Assembly: GCA_030248135.1 (NCBI GenBank)
Contig: JASANC010004629.1
Span: 25,995 to 89,994 of the forward strand
DNA: 64,000 nucleotides
DNA from: Theristus sp. LFF4_11
Taxonomy: Eukaryota > Nematoda > Chromadorea > Monhysterida > Xyalidae
Direction of reading: 5' to 3'
The notes below the pieces were generated by a model that was not told the origin of the DNA, did not search any database, and saw only the letters and a list, made by a program, of their open reading frames with translations. Positions 37,001-49,298 of the stretch are shown in pieces. The first letter of the stretch is position 1. Every line of letters begins with the position of its first letter. A program made the position numbers and the translations under genes.

Positions 37001-40000
37001 CGCACTACTGAAGTTTGCGCATTATTGTCTTGTGTATGAATGCGCTGATTGGCTGCTGCATGCAGGCTGGTTTAGTTTAGCTTCAGCTGGTGGTTGGCTT
37101 GACTTTGTTTTTAAAGCTGTCCGCCTATCGTGCTGAGTACCCGCTCACTGGACGCTATGCGTCTATTACTGTTTGTTGTTGTTGTTGGGATTTTTAGGCG
37201 ATGTTTTTAGCCAGGGCTATCCCATAGAAGCGTACAGAACGCCATTGAGTAGGGCGCCCATCGAGTTTTCGTCTGTCATTAAGTGCCTATACACCCCTCG
37301 GCGGGGCTCGATCCCCCGAGCGCACAGACTGCAGTCTAACGCACTACCACCAGGCCACGAGCGGTGACTAAAACTAAATAACTGGACCCTTGAACCAATC
37401 CACCAGAAGAGAATCAATACAAGAGGGTGGATCGCGGAAAGAGTTGTTTGTGGAAGTGGGAACTGCAGAGTATGAAACGGTAGTTGAGGGGGACATAACG
37501 CTGTGTTTCGCTGATGTTTCAGCCAGACATAACATCCGTCTGCGCTGGTCCATCATGTTTGATTGCGCTGTGCGCAGCGCGGGCCTTGTCGTACTGACGA
37601 GCCTGGGTGGACCGGCAATTTGTACGCTTACCAGGCGAAACCTCAAGAAACAGTGCTTGCACGTTGTGATACAAATCAGCCAATTTGTATGGTGGTTCTC
37701 TGCATTTCGGCCTGGCCAACATCATATATGCAGAAGAGGGGTGGCCTCATCAGTGATGTGCCTCTCTTGAACCAGATGAGTCATAAAAGCTTGAGTAATG
37801 GGCTTTGTCAATGAAAATAAAATGAACAAAACAATACAATCCAGAAACAAACGGAATTTCTCCACAGCGCTACTGGCGTCTGACGGACGGATCGTTGCCC
37901 ACTCGCGAGCAGTTCATGCTGGCGTTGTATTCGCTCGAGTCACTGGAGATCAAGGCCACGTACTTCGCGACGATCGGCGGCGCGAATTTAACGGACGTCA
38001 TTTTGGACACGGCCCGGGAGCGAACGACCGCCGACGGTCATGATGATGGTGATGTTGATGTTGCGAAATCGGTCGAGCAGTGCTATTGTCCGGAGGCATA
38101 TACGGGCCTGTCGTGTGAGGTGAACTGGACGGTTTCGTATTTCTCGGAAGCATGGTTTGCCGATCGAGGTTTCGTTTTTTTTGTTGGAAAGAGCGTTCCA
38201 TTTTGGTGTTCGTTGCACAGTCGCACAAACAAACGCACTGGCACATTGGCAATAGTGCTCGAGCGCGCGACGCAAAACTCGTAAATTTAGCGTATTCGCT
38301 GATTGGTTGGTGGTCACGGCGAATGCATGCTTTCTGTGCAGGACAGACTCGACCTTCTTCGCCGCAATGCCCACACAGAACGCATGCATCTGTCGCACAA
38401 TACAGAGCTCGCGAATACATTGAGTTACAGCAATGTCTTACATTAAGTAAAACGGAATGTATCGGGTTTGATTGAATGTCAAACCTGTATTTATGGCTTA
38501 ATTTAGGTTTCGATCCCCTTCTTTCGCGAGCGCAATGTAGTGCGCGAAACAAAACGTGGCACGTACTGTTACTGTACGTCTATGTGTACCACCGGTGTCA
38601 CGATTTTATTTCCCCGCGTTTTTATTTCCCCGTATGGGGATTTCGCATCATGGTTAAATCCCCATACGGGGAAATAAAAACGCGGGGAAATAAAATCGTG
38701 ACACCGATATGTTTGTGGTCGTTGTGTGTGTGTGTTTGTGGACGGTGTGCAAGATCACAACAAATCCATGTTCAGTCGAAAACAAAAAACTCTTCCAATA
38801 AACAAAGTGATCGCAGTATTTCGCAAGAGACACGCGTTTCAATTTCACAGGAGTGTGCTGGCGGCTTCTATCGCGTCGCGACCACGGGCGGCAGCGTCCT
38901 GGGCGCCTGCGTCCCATGCGAGTGCCACGGCCATTCGGACACTTGCGACCCGGCCACTGGCGTCTGCGCCGAGTGTCAGGTACTCAAGTGTCATGGGACG
39001 AAAACAAGCGCCGATGTTGGCAGCAGTGTCTTCTCTTTTTTTTTGTCTGGACTGTTCTGGATACACTTTTCCGCCCACACCATTTCGAACGTTTTTCGTA
39101 GTCATTCGATTTTCCGTTTGAGCGCAGCTTGATAATGCGGCGTGTTTGTGCTGTCTGAATATTCAGTTGTGATTTTGGGAACCGCGAATGGGAAACCAAG
39201 AGGAGGGACACTGGCCCACAGGACGTCTTTATGTGTTCATGCTGCTGCACTAAACCACCGGAGTTTTGTTTCATTATCCTTTACGGTCGGGAACTGGAAC
39301 CGGTGGGGGCAGCTTTAGTATCATGTAAAGAAACCAATGTGTGGATGGCGAATATTTGCAGTCTATTTTGGATCATATGCCATTAGCGGATTGGTTGGTG
39401 AGCACGTGATGCATGCAATCTGTGCAGGCAGGCATCACTACGGGAGGCGGAGTCCAGGCTTGCACCGAATGCATGCATCACGTAGCACACCAGCCAATCA
39501 GCTAGTTGCATATTGATAGGGAAATTGACTGTGTTTTTTTGTTTTCTCTTCAGCACGACACAACCGGCGATCATTGTGAACGATGCGCGGTTGGCTTTTA
39601 TGGCAACGCCACCATTGGCACTCAGTATGATTGTCTCAGATGTCCGTGTCCGCATCCGACGGCCGAAAACAGGTTACAAGCTAGAAACAGCGACTGTTCG
39701 CTTTTTGTGGTGGTATTGTGAATTTATTCAAACGTGTCCTGACTAAAATGACGTCATTTGCTTTAAAAAACGCCCTTTTGTCAAAGTACAGGCACCAAAC
39801 TTTCAGTTTGGTGTGACTGATTCGACATTCACCATTTGTTGACGGGAAGAAATCGGCTAAACGGAAAATCTGGTTTTCTGTGAACGACAAGCGCATGTTT
39901 TGCGGCACATGACGTCATTTCAGTGGTTTAAAAAATATGTCATAGTAACGTCAAAGTCTGAAAACATGGCACTTTCTCTCTGTTACTACAATAAACACTG

Positions 40001-43000
40001 CAATGTTGCACACAATCACAAACAGACAACATACTGATATTGGAGCAGCGCGCTCACTGATTGACTGACTGCCGTTGATTGGTCGTGCCGACATGACGCA
40101 GCCAATCAGCGTGTTGCACTGGAGACATTGTGGTGTCCCATGCAAGAACGGCGAGGTTGCGCTTATGATGCTGTCGCCGGAGGGGTTGGATCTGTCGATT
40201 GCTTATGTGTGTGTACAGGCAATCAGCGCGCGCACGATTCAAAATCGCGAACGTGCAGCAAGAATTTACATGTTCTATTTCGCAGTTTCGCAACCGGTTG
40301 CTCAATGTCGGCCGAAGGTTTGCTGCTATCGTGCGATTGCTTCGCCGGCTACATGGGCACGTCGTGTGAAAGGTAACGAACAACAGTGCTTGTTTGGAAA
40401 ATCGTTTCTGTTCCACTCACAGACACACACAATGACGCACAAGGCGACGCCGAAATGGCAAACAAGGCCGCTGTGTTCTTGTGATATGTGGCCTTCGAAA
40501 AACAAAACGCGTTTGAACGAAAGTGCCGAGGTTTACAGTGCAGACTAAAGATTATATGGTGGTCGGCTCCTCAGAGTCGAGAAAACCGGGCTGTTCTTTT
40601 TTGCATTCTTGCATTTTCAATCGAGTACCCCGATTGGCCGCATCATTGAGATCCATTTGCAATCGAACACTAAATTATAGGCAATCCTCTGATTGATTGG
40701 TGATCACGTGACGCATGCTTTCTGTGGCGGGTGGGGGACAGCATCTCGCACCTCCACAGCAACCGCCTGCAACAACAGCAAACATCACGTGGTCTCACCA
40801 GCCAATCAGCGGACAGCCTTTAATTCATAGTTCGACCGTAAACTCAAAGCAACCAAAAAACAAACCCTATTCGGCGCGCGCGCGCAGCTGCGAGCTCGGC
40901 TGGTGGGGCGAACCACGGGAATCGGCCGGCCGGTGCGTCGAGTGCGACTGCTCCGACAACAACGATCTGACGCAACGCGAGAACTGCGACACGCGCACGG
41001 GCAACTGCGCGAACTGCCGCGGACACACGAGCGGACTGCACTGCGAACGCTGCGACCACTGGTGGTGGGGTGATGCGGTCGCCGAGAAGAACTGCACTGG
41101 TCGGTCGGTGGTGTGCGTTGTGTTTGCAGAGGTGTCGCTGACGCACCAAACGAGTCGTGCAGATTCAGGCATTTATATTGCAGTTTTGCGCGCCTGTTTG
41201 TGGAGGTTATTATGGAGGTGTTTGTTGTTGTTTGTTCTGTAGGAGGTCATTGCAGATAGATCATGTGATGAGTGTAATGTCCTACTTTAGCCTTCGTGTC
41301 TGCACTCTCACACAAAGCCGGGTTTACGGTGAACTGCTTGTGAAAGAGCGCTTGACTTCCAATGCTCATCTACTTTTTTCCTAGATGCTCAACAGTTTTC
41401 TTAAATCTTTGTTCAGCTATTTTTCCTTGATTCGTTCTTGTACATTATAAAAGTGGCGTGTTTTATGAGTTCAGCATGATTTTAAATTTGTAAAATTTTT
41501 GTGAACTTTTTTTTGCGAAGTGCAACGTGTTGCAACGGAAGCCGAATAACAAGGAGGTGCAAATTGCGACAATGCAACAGTTCCAATGCTTTACAGCTGC
41601 CCAGCTACACTGAAACACACTGGCACGCATAGCGCAAAACAACCGCAAGTGTGCCAGTGTGTTTGTTCGATATCGTGCAACAGATTTCCACAAAAAACCT
41701 TACTAAAAAACAGCCGCATGAAAACGGCAGCTCAACTAGGATTTCAGAAAAAAAACGTTTACCTGAAATTGCCGATGCAGTATCCGTCATGTTTCACACC
41801 GGTCGCACAGACACACGTCGACCCATCACAATATGAGCCGCCAATGCAGAATTCGCCGTTTGCACACGACTTCCCAGGCGGCACACTCTCCACCGCACAG
41901 AGTGCCATATTCCTCCTTTTATATGCGTCTCCCGCATTTTTAGATAATATTCTGACTTTTACATAAGCCCCGAAGGTCGGACCAAATTCACAATTCGTTG
42001 TGGCACACATTCTTCTGAACTTGTGCCGTTCGTGCCATTTTGTTCCTTTTTATTTCTATCGTCTTTCGTCGTCGTTTTAATAAAAGTAACGTCGTTTTAA
42101 TAAAAGTGAAGTCGTTTTAATTGAGTAAAAGTAAAGTAAAAAGTAAAAAACCCAACGTCGTCCACCGGTCGTCACACACAGCAGCTCGGATCGGTTGGCA
42201 GTCCAGTGAGCCATTCACACACACCAAAGCAGAACACTTCAGTGGAGGTCCCACCGAGATAATGCTGGGTGGCGACGTCGCGTGCACCGAGACCATGGAG
42301 GGTCAGTGCAGAAAGGCCATGGAGGGTCAGCGTCGACGAGAGGCGGTGGCGTGCTGCGCGTCTTCACGCGTCGTCGAGTGTCGCCGAGGCAGATCAGCGG
42401 AGTGGCGGGCGCACCAGTGGCTGGCAAAACGTCGCAAGGAACGGAGGCACGGTGGCTGGAGTTGTGGCGGCATGCGAGCTGAGACGGCGTCGATCTATGG
42501 CACGGCCGGGTTTCGCCGAGGGCAGCTTTCGAGAAAGCCGAAACGCCGCAGCGGAGATTTGGTTGGTCGGAGTTTTTTCGGTCTCCGTGACTCAAACCGA
42601 TTCGGAGTTATTTCGGTCTCCGAGACTCAAACCGAACGGAGGACGACCTCCGTGATCAAAAACGTGATTGGCTGTGGTGGTGTTGCTGAAGAAGGCTGCG
42701 AGGAGAAGTTTGGTTGTGGCGCAGTGAAGCGCAGTAGAAGTTTTATTGTTAGCCACGGTTCTTTGATTTTGACGTCTCCGGTAAACTGCGACGTAGAGTG
42801 CAGGTTGCGCCAGTCTTCTGCTGATTTGTAACAGTTTTGTAATAGATTTGTTTGATTTTTTTGTTTTGTTTTACCCCCGTTTTCAGTGTGGGGAGAGGGT
42901 GAACTGTTTTAATGCTTTTTCTTCTATTTTAGTTTGCCGGTTTTTCTTTGGGGTTTTTCGACGCATTTCGACTGCCGTGCGTGATCACAGTTTTAACAAT

Positions 43001-46000
43001 CGTGATTTTCAATTTTGGCAGTTCAGGTTTTAGAATTTCATAGTTGTTGATCTTTGCTTTTTCTTTTTTTTGGTTCTAGCTTTTGAAGTTTTTAGAATTT
43101 TCTCAGAGTTTAAAGTGATTCAATTTCGGTTTTCTGTTTGAGTTGGAGCATTTAGGAGTTTTGAAATGAGTGGAAGCGGGTGCCCAGGTCAGGCAGTGCA
43201 CCAGACACTCGGCTGTGTAGGGAGAGTGACGTCGCGAGGGCGCTCCGTATGGGGGAGTAGGGTACTGTAATGTCCTACTTTAGCCTTCGTGTCTGCACTC
43301 TCACACAAAGCCGGGTTTACGGTGAACTGCTTGTGAAAGAGCGCTTGACTTCCAATGCTCATCTACTTTTTTCCTAGATGCTCAACAGTTTTCTTAAATC
43401 TTTGTTCAGCTATTTTTCCTTGATTCGTTCTTGTACATTATAAAAGTGGCGTGTTTTATGAGTTCAGCATGTGCCGTTCGTGCCATTTTGTTCCTTTTTA
43501 TTTCTATCGTCTTTCGTCGTCGTTTTAATAAAAGTAACGTCGTTTTAATAAAAGTGAAGTCGTTTTAATTGAGTAAAAGTAAAGTAAAAAGTAAAAAACC
43601 CAACGTCGTCCACCGGTCGTCACACACAGCAGCTCGGATCGGTTGGCAGTCCAGTGAGCCATTCACACACACCAAAGCAGAACACTTCATGAGTGTTTTT
43701 TGCATTTTCTTTTGTTTCGACACGTATGCGTTTTGTTGTGAAACTGGGAATAATCTTGAATTTCCACCGACACCACCGGCCCATTTCCAACCAGAATGCA
43801 CGTGCGACCAGTGCGGAAGCGCGTTCTGCGATCACGTGTCGGGCATTTGCACGTGTAAACCGATGGTCGAAGGGGAGAACTGCGATCAGTGCCAGGTAAG
43901 GACCTATTTTTTAAACGTGTCCCACTGAAATGACGTCATGTGCCGCCGCCAAACATGCGCTTGCCGTTCACTGCAAACCAGACTTTCCGTTTAACCGGTT
44001 TCTTCCCGCGATTCCCGGTTTTTTAACTGGCGAATGTCGAATTAGTCACATCAAACTGACATTTTAGTGCCTGTACTTTGACAAACGGGCGTTTTAAAGC
44101 AAATGACGTCATTTTAGTCCGGACACGTTTGAAAAAATCCACAATAGAATGCTGCTCAAATAGGTTTTTTAACTTGGCACTCGCTCAGATTGGCTGAAAT
44201 GACTATCTTTGGCCATTCATGGCTATCGTTCGCTTGAAAAGATAAAAGGAACGAATTAGATTTGCGTGAAAAGGAACGAACCGGAATTGGCTTTTTTAAC
44301 TGCTCTTTTTTTCATGTTCCCGTGTGGAATGCTTTCATTCACTTTTTTTCGTTTGTAGTACAAAAACTCCTTTTGAGAGCAAACACTGTGCATGTTGCGT
44401 TTACGAGACTTTTTCGCCAAAAAAATCAAACGCACTGGCACGCAAACATGCGACAGCAGAGGACATGTGATGGCGACGTGTGTCTGCGCCAGTGCGCTTG
44501 TTCATGCCGGTGTGCCATCAGCAGACACATCTCCAGAGATCAGTTCATGGATTCAAACGAAAAAAAAGCAAAAAATTTCTCAGCCGAACACCTGGGGCTT
44601 CCGTCAGTGCCAGGGCTGTCGACCGTGCAATTGCGACGTCGCCTCCGTCACGCCGCAATGCAACGTTACCAGCGGCCAGTGTGTTTGTCAGAACGGTGTT
44701 ACTGGACAGTACTGCGAACGATGTGACGAGGGCTATTGGAATTACCAGTCGCAAGGCTGTACCAGTGAGTTTTGCAGTCGAACTCGGTAAATTATACGCA
44801 ATCAGCCGATTGGTTGATGATCACGTTCATGAATGCACTGATTGCAGGCAATTCCGCAATTGCGGTGGCGGTTTGTCCTGCACACAGAAAGCATGCATTA
44901 CAGGCTCACCATCCATCCATACCGGTGCATTTCAATATTCATGAACGCGGTTTCAAAGTTTGCATTCATGAACGCGCAGAGTGCGACTGCGAAGCGGACC
45001 TCTCCTCGGGCACCGTCTGCGACGTGCACAGCGGCCACTGTCAGTGTCAGCCGGGCGCCACTGGCGCGCGTTGCGATCAATGCCTGCCCGGCTTCCTGCG
45101 CATTCCGACGCTCGGCTGCAGACGTGCGTAACGCATTGCATTCATGAACGCAGTATTATCATTAGCATTAGCATTAGTGACGCGTCGCTATGTTGAGACA
45201 TATAGCTATGCGGTCACGAGCGAAATACTGCTTCATGAATGTTTCATGAATGGTGCACCGATATTTCTCGCTCGTTTGCCATACAACGCCTTGACACGCG
45301 TTTTGGACGAGCAATTGGCTTTTAGTGTTGAAAGTGTTTTGAAACATAAGATAAACTTAGCTCTCCGCCAATTTTTATCGAACTGCAATGCATTTCAATT
45401 TTCATCCGGTTTCCCAGTGGCAGGAAAACGGTTTCTATGAAACTGGCCATCCATGCAGGTAGGATTTCAACAACGTATATTCATTTCAAGCGCATTCAAT
45501 TAATGGTGCCGCTACAACAGCGGGCAAGTTGTGCATTGCTTCCAGGGCAAGCGTTCACAGGTTTACATTTTCACAGTTTCAAAAAAAGCTAGAACAAAGC
45601 TGCTTTTGTTGCAGAATGCGACGAGTGTGTGCACGTCCTCGGCGACGACACGCTGCGCATGCGGGCAGCCTTGGACGGAGCCACCGCGTATCTCGCGAAT
45701 CTGTCCGAATCAGCGTTGATCGGCGTTCGCTTGGCGCGAATCAACAAAACCGCCGTTGAATTGAAGGTCGGTGATGGTTGTTTTTTGCAAGTTTTTTTGG
45801 TCTATTTCACAAGTTTAGCGCGCGATGCATGGCAGCAGGTAAAGATATCGTTTGTTTAACAGATTCGCTCGGCCTTTCAGACGTTCGCGTAACATTATTT
45901 ATATGCTACTGAAATCTCCACTCGCCCGTTATTTGCGCCACGAAATAATAACTGATTATGGTGGTACTTGAGCAGTCATTCTCTGATCTTTTGACGAAAT

Positions 46001-49000
46001 AGTCGTTTGTCGTTTCTTGCATTGATTTTTAAACAAGAGAGAATACGATTTTTCGGCGACACTTTCTTTCGTTCGAAGCAAACAATCAAATTGGTCATTA
46101 CGCACATACATATATAACCCACGAACACGAGAACAAAATGCCACATATCACAATCATTCCTGTCAAATACCATCCGCGTAGTTTTGTTTCACACATATTT
46201 TTTTCGAAAATTTCAAAAAAAAATCTGAAATTATAAAAAAAAAACCAAAAACCGTTCCTCTTTGCGGACAGAATCTGACTGACGCAATTTCGGCGGCCGC
46301 CGATCAGGACGGCATCAAGCGGCTTTGGCTCGAATCGGGCGAACTGAAATCGGACGCCCAGGATCTCTCGATAAAGGCGAATCGATCGTTGGGCCAGATG
46401 AAAGCGAAAGAAATCGAAATCAATCAGTTCTCGGCGGAGGCGCAGGCGGGCGTCGACGACGTCAACGCCGTCTGCGATATGGTTGGTTGCGCTGTCCGGT
46501 TTTATTTTCAACTTTTTTTAACCCCGGCGAAAGTTTCGACTTTCCGTTCCGACGAGAATTCCAATGTAGACGCCGTTGGGAAATCTCAACGATAAACTTT
46601 ATGTTTATTTACTTTTTCCTGTTACGTAATCTTTTATTACGAAACGTAATTTTTTTCTGTGACGTAACTTGTCGCTCTTCACAGAAAATCCAAAATCTTG
46701 TAAATTTTATATTCCTCTGTGAATTCTGATATACCTGTGTATCTATAATTGCGCAAAAGTGCCACATGAATTCCGGCAATAATCTTCGTTTCCAGTCTAC
46801 TGTAGATAGCAGTCAGCCAGTCCGCTTTGCTCTTTATTGCTTTCCTGGGTTCGTTTTTTTTATAGCGTTTCATTCTTTGATATTCAGGCGGAAGAGATCG
46901 TCAAGAGCGTGCAGCAGCTCGCGCAATCGCTCACGGAAGGCTCCTCTGTAACCGATCGCGAGCTGCTGATTCAGGGTGCGCAGCGGTTGCTCGACGAGAT
47001 GCTGGCGACGAATCAGTCGACACGGCAGCGGGCCGCTGAGCAGGCGCTCTATGAGGCGCAATCATGTGCGTCGTCGTTTTTTTTATTTGTTCGCGCGCTC
47101 CGGTTCCGGAAACCCTGAGGTACCAAACTCCGGCGGAAGCGGGCATTATACTGCCCCGAGCCCAATTTTACCCTCGGCTCTGGAGGGAGTAAACCATTAG
47201 ATGTTATTGGTCACTTTAGTTTCTCCATTGTGTGTCTTGTCCGCAGCGAGGTTCGAACTCTCCACCTACAGACCGGTAGACGAAAGCCCTACACCTGCGC
47301 TACAGACGCGACAGTCGTCGTTGGTGTTGTTGTTGTTGTTGTTGTTCATGGTATTCAGGACGTGTGTGTGGAGTGCGTGCGTCTGGGATTGTTCCGTGTT
47401 CCAATATTCTGGTTAGGACGATGCGGTAATTGTCGAAAAAAAGTGAAATTCGAATGCTCGTCTCTGGTTCGCATGCCATGGCCAATCAATGCCCTTTAGA
47501 CCACTTGACTACCGAGGCCGGTTTTTCCTCAGCCGTTATCTCTCTCTTCTTGCCGTCTCTGCTGCCTCTGAGTGAAATTGAGTGAATTTGGGTGATTTTT
47601 GCTGATTACCAACAAGCATAATGCGTCATGTAGGATTGGTAAAAAAACCGGTTTTATTTCCCATGCCAACCCAGCGTGTAAGGCAACAGAATTGTTTTTT
47701 TGTCATTCTGAACGTCAATAGTGCGATCCCGTTTTCTGTTTGTTTTAGTACTCGATCAAATCATGGCAAACATGAGCGATCCAAAGTCTCTGCAACAGAA
47801 TAACGAACATGAATTGGCTGAGAAACTGAATGGTGTTAGCAAGCGATTGACAGCGACAAAGGAAAAGCAAGAAAAAGTGCAAGAGGACATTCGACAGTCC
47901 GAGGTTTGCAAACTACTGGCCGAAAGACCGGGCACTTGGGTCAATTGAGCTGTGTTTGTTTTTCATAACCTGTCACTTTTTTCGCACACTGCCGAACTCG
48001 CGAAAGGAGAAAGACACAAAAACGGGTGTGCAAGAAAATGCCACAAGTGAGGTGTTTGATGTTAGCCGATACATTTCGTTCTTCTTACTTTCTGTAATTC
48101 AAAGAATCGCATGCTCTGTATTTTGCGAGAAAGGTGACATGTTTAAACAGGCGACTGTAACTCGTTGCGGAGTTGCAACGAAAAAAAACTCCAGTTTTGT
48201 CACAATTTTTCTGTATTCCTCTTTTACATTTGGAAATCGCTGCCTGATAACAAGAAATATGAACAATACAAGAAAAAAAACGTTCAGAACAAGCTCGGCG
48301 GCATGGACAACGAGAGGTTTGCGCGATTGGCGAACTCGGCGGCCGAGAAAACGAAACAATGCGAGGACAACAACAAGTGGACACGAGAACGCCTCGACTC
48401 ACTGAACGAACTGTCTACTGACGCCGATGCCCGTGAGTGTTACAGTCCACTTGTTGGAACTGTTCAGGCATGGCCCGAAAAAAAATCATGTTGTCGTTGG
48501 TTGCCTGTTTGAAATTGATTGTTACTCATGGTGTTACGTTGGTTCATTTTATTGTGGGCGACACCTAATTTGGTTGACTGCATTTCGGCCCTCTTGATTT
48601 GGTCTGATTAATATAATAGCAGTAGGAGATTACGAAATAAATGCTGACTTTTCCTTTGCGCGTAGTTTTCGAACTGATGGAAAAAAATTCTTCTGATCGA
48701 TACTGTCAAGAAGCGTTTTTGTTTTATTTTTCTTGTTCTCCCAACTTCCAGCCGGCTGGTCGAACGCTGTGACGGAGAAATTGGAGGCAGTGAACGAAAC
48801 GTTGGTCAAGTTGAGCGACGTGATGCAACCGGTGCACACGGCGCTGCCCGAGCTGCAGCTGCGACCGATTGACGCGGACGCGCACGCAGCCGTGTGAGTG
48901 GCGCTGGAAAACAACGGCATATTTACAGTGGACCTCTAAAATATCGGGAATTTGCTGATTGGTTAGTGGTCACGTGATGCATGCTTTTTGTGCCGGCTAA

Positions 49001-49241
49001 CAAATCGCCCACACAGCAACTTCTGCACAGAAATCATGCATCGCATGACCACCGACCAATCAGCTGATTCCCTATATTTTAGAGTTCCAATGTAGAGGGA
49101 GCATCAAGACTGCATCCACAGGTGCCGCTGTACTCGGCCACGAATCAACCAAGTTGTAAGCTGGCTCTCTGCATTTCGGCCTGGCCAACACCATATGCAG
49201 AAGAGGGGTGGCCTGATCAGTGACAGGCACCTTGTTGTTGC

Positions 49242-49298
<57 letters not shown>

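Larger units (their letters stand above)
41273..43689 (+). mobile_element. Non-autonomous LTR retrotransposon
   Basis: Two direct repeats begin TGTAATGTCC and end ACACTTCA: the right LTR is 43266-43689 (424 bp), and the left LTR is 41273-42241 with a 545-bp insertion. The element is flanked by TGAG at 41269-41272 and 43690-43693. Directly after the left LTR is an 18-base primer site, and directly before the right LTR is a purine tract. The internal part (1.0 kb) has no gag, protease, RT or integrase, so it needs help from another element (TRIM-like). It lies in the intron between laminin exons 42 and 43. Confidence 0.9.

Noticed and set aside
42121..42831. 236-codon frame in the LTR element as a gag protein
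   Set aside because: It begins inside the LTR, is low-complexity basic sequence and shows no CCHC knuckle or other gag/pol motif.
47240..47520. Two possible tRNA genes on the minus strand
   Set aside because: A and B boxes are good, but acceptor stems do not pair well and each is followed by a SINE-like body or AAC tail; more likely SINE heads.
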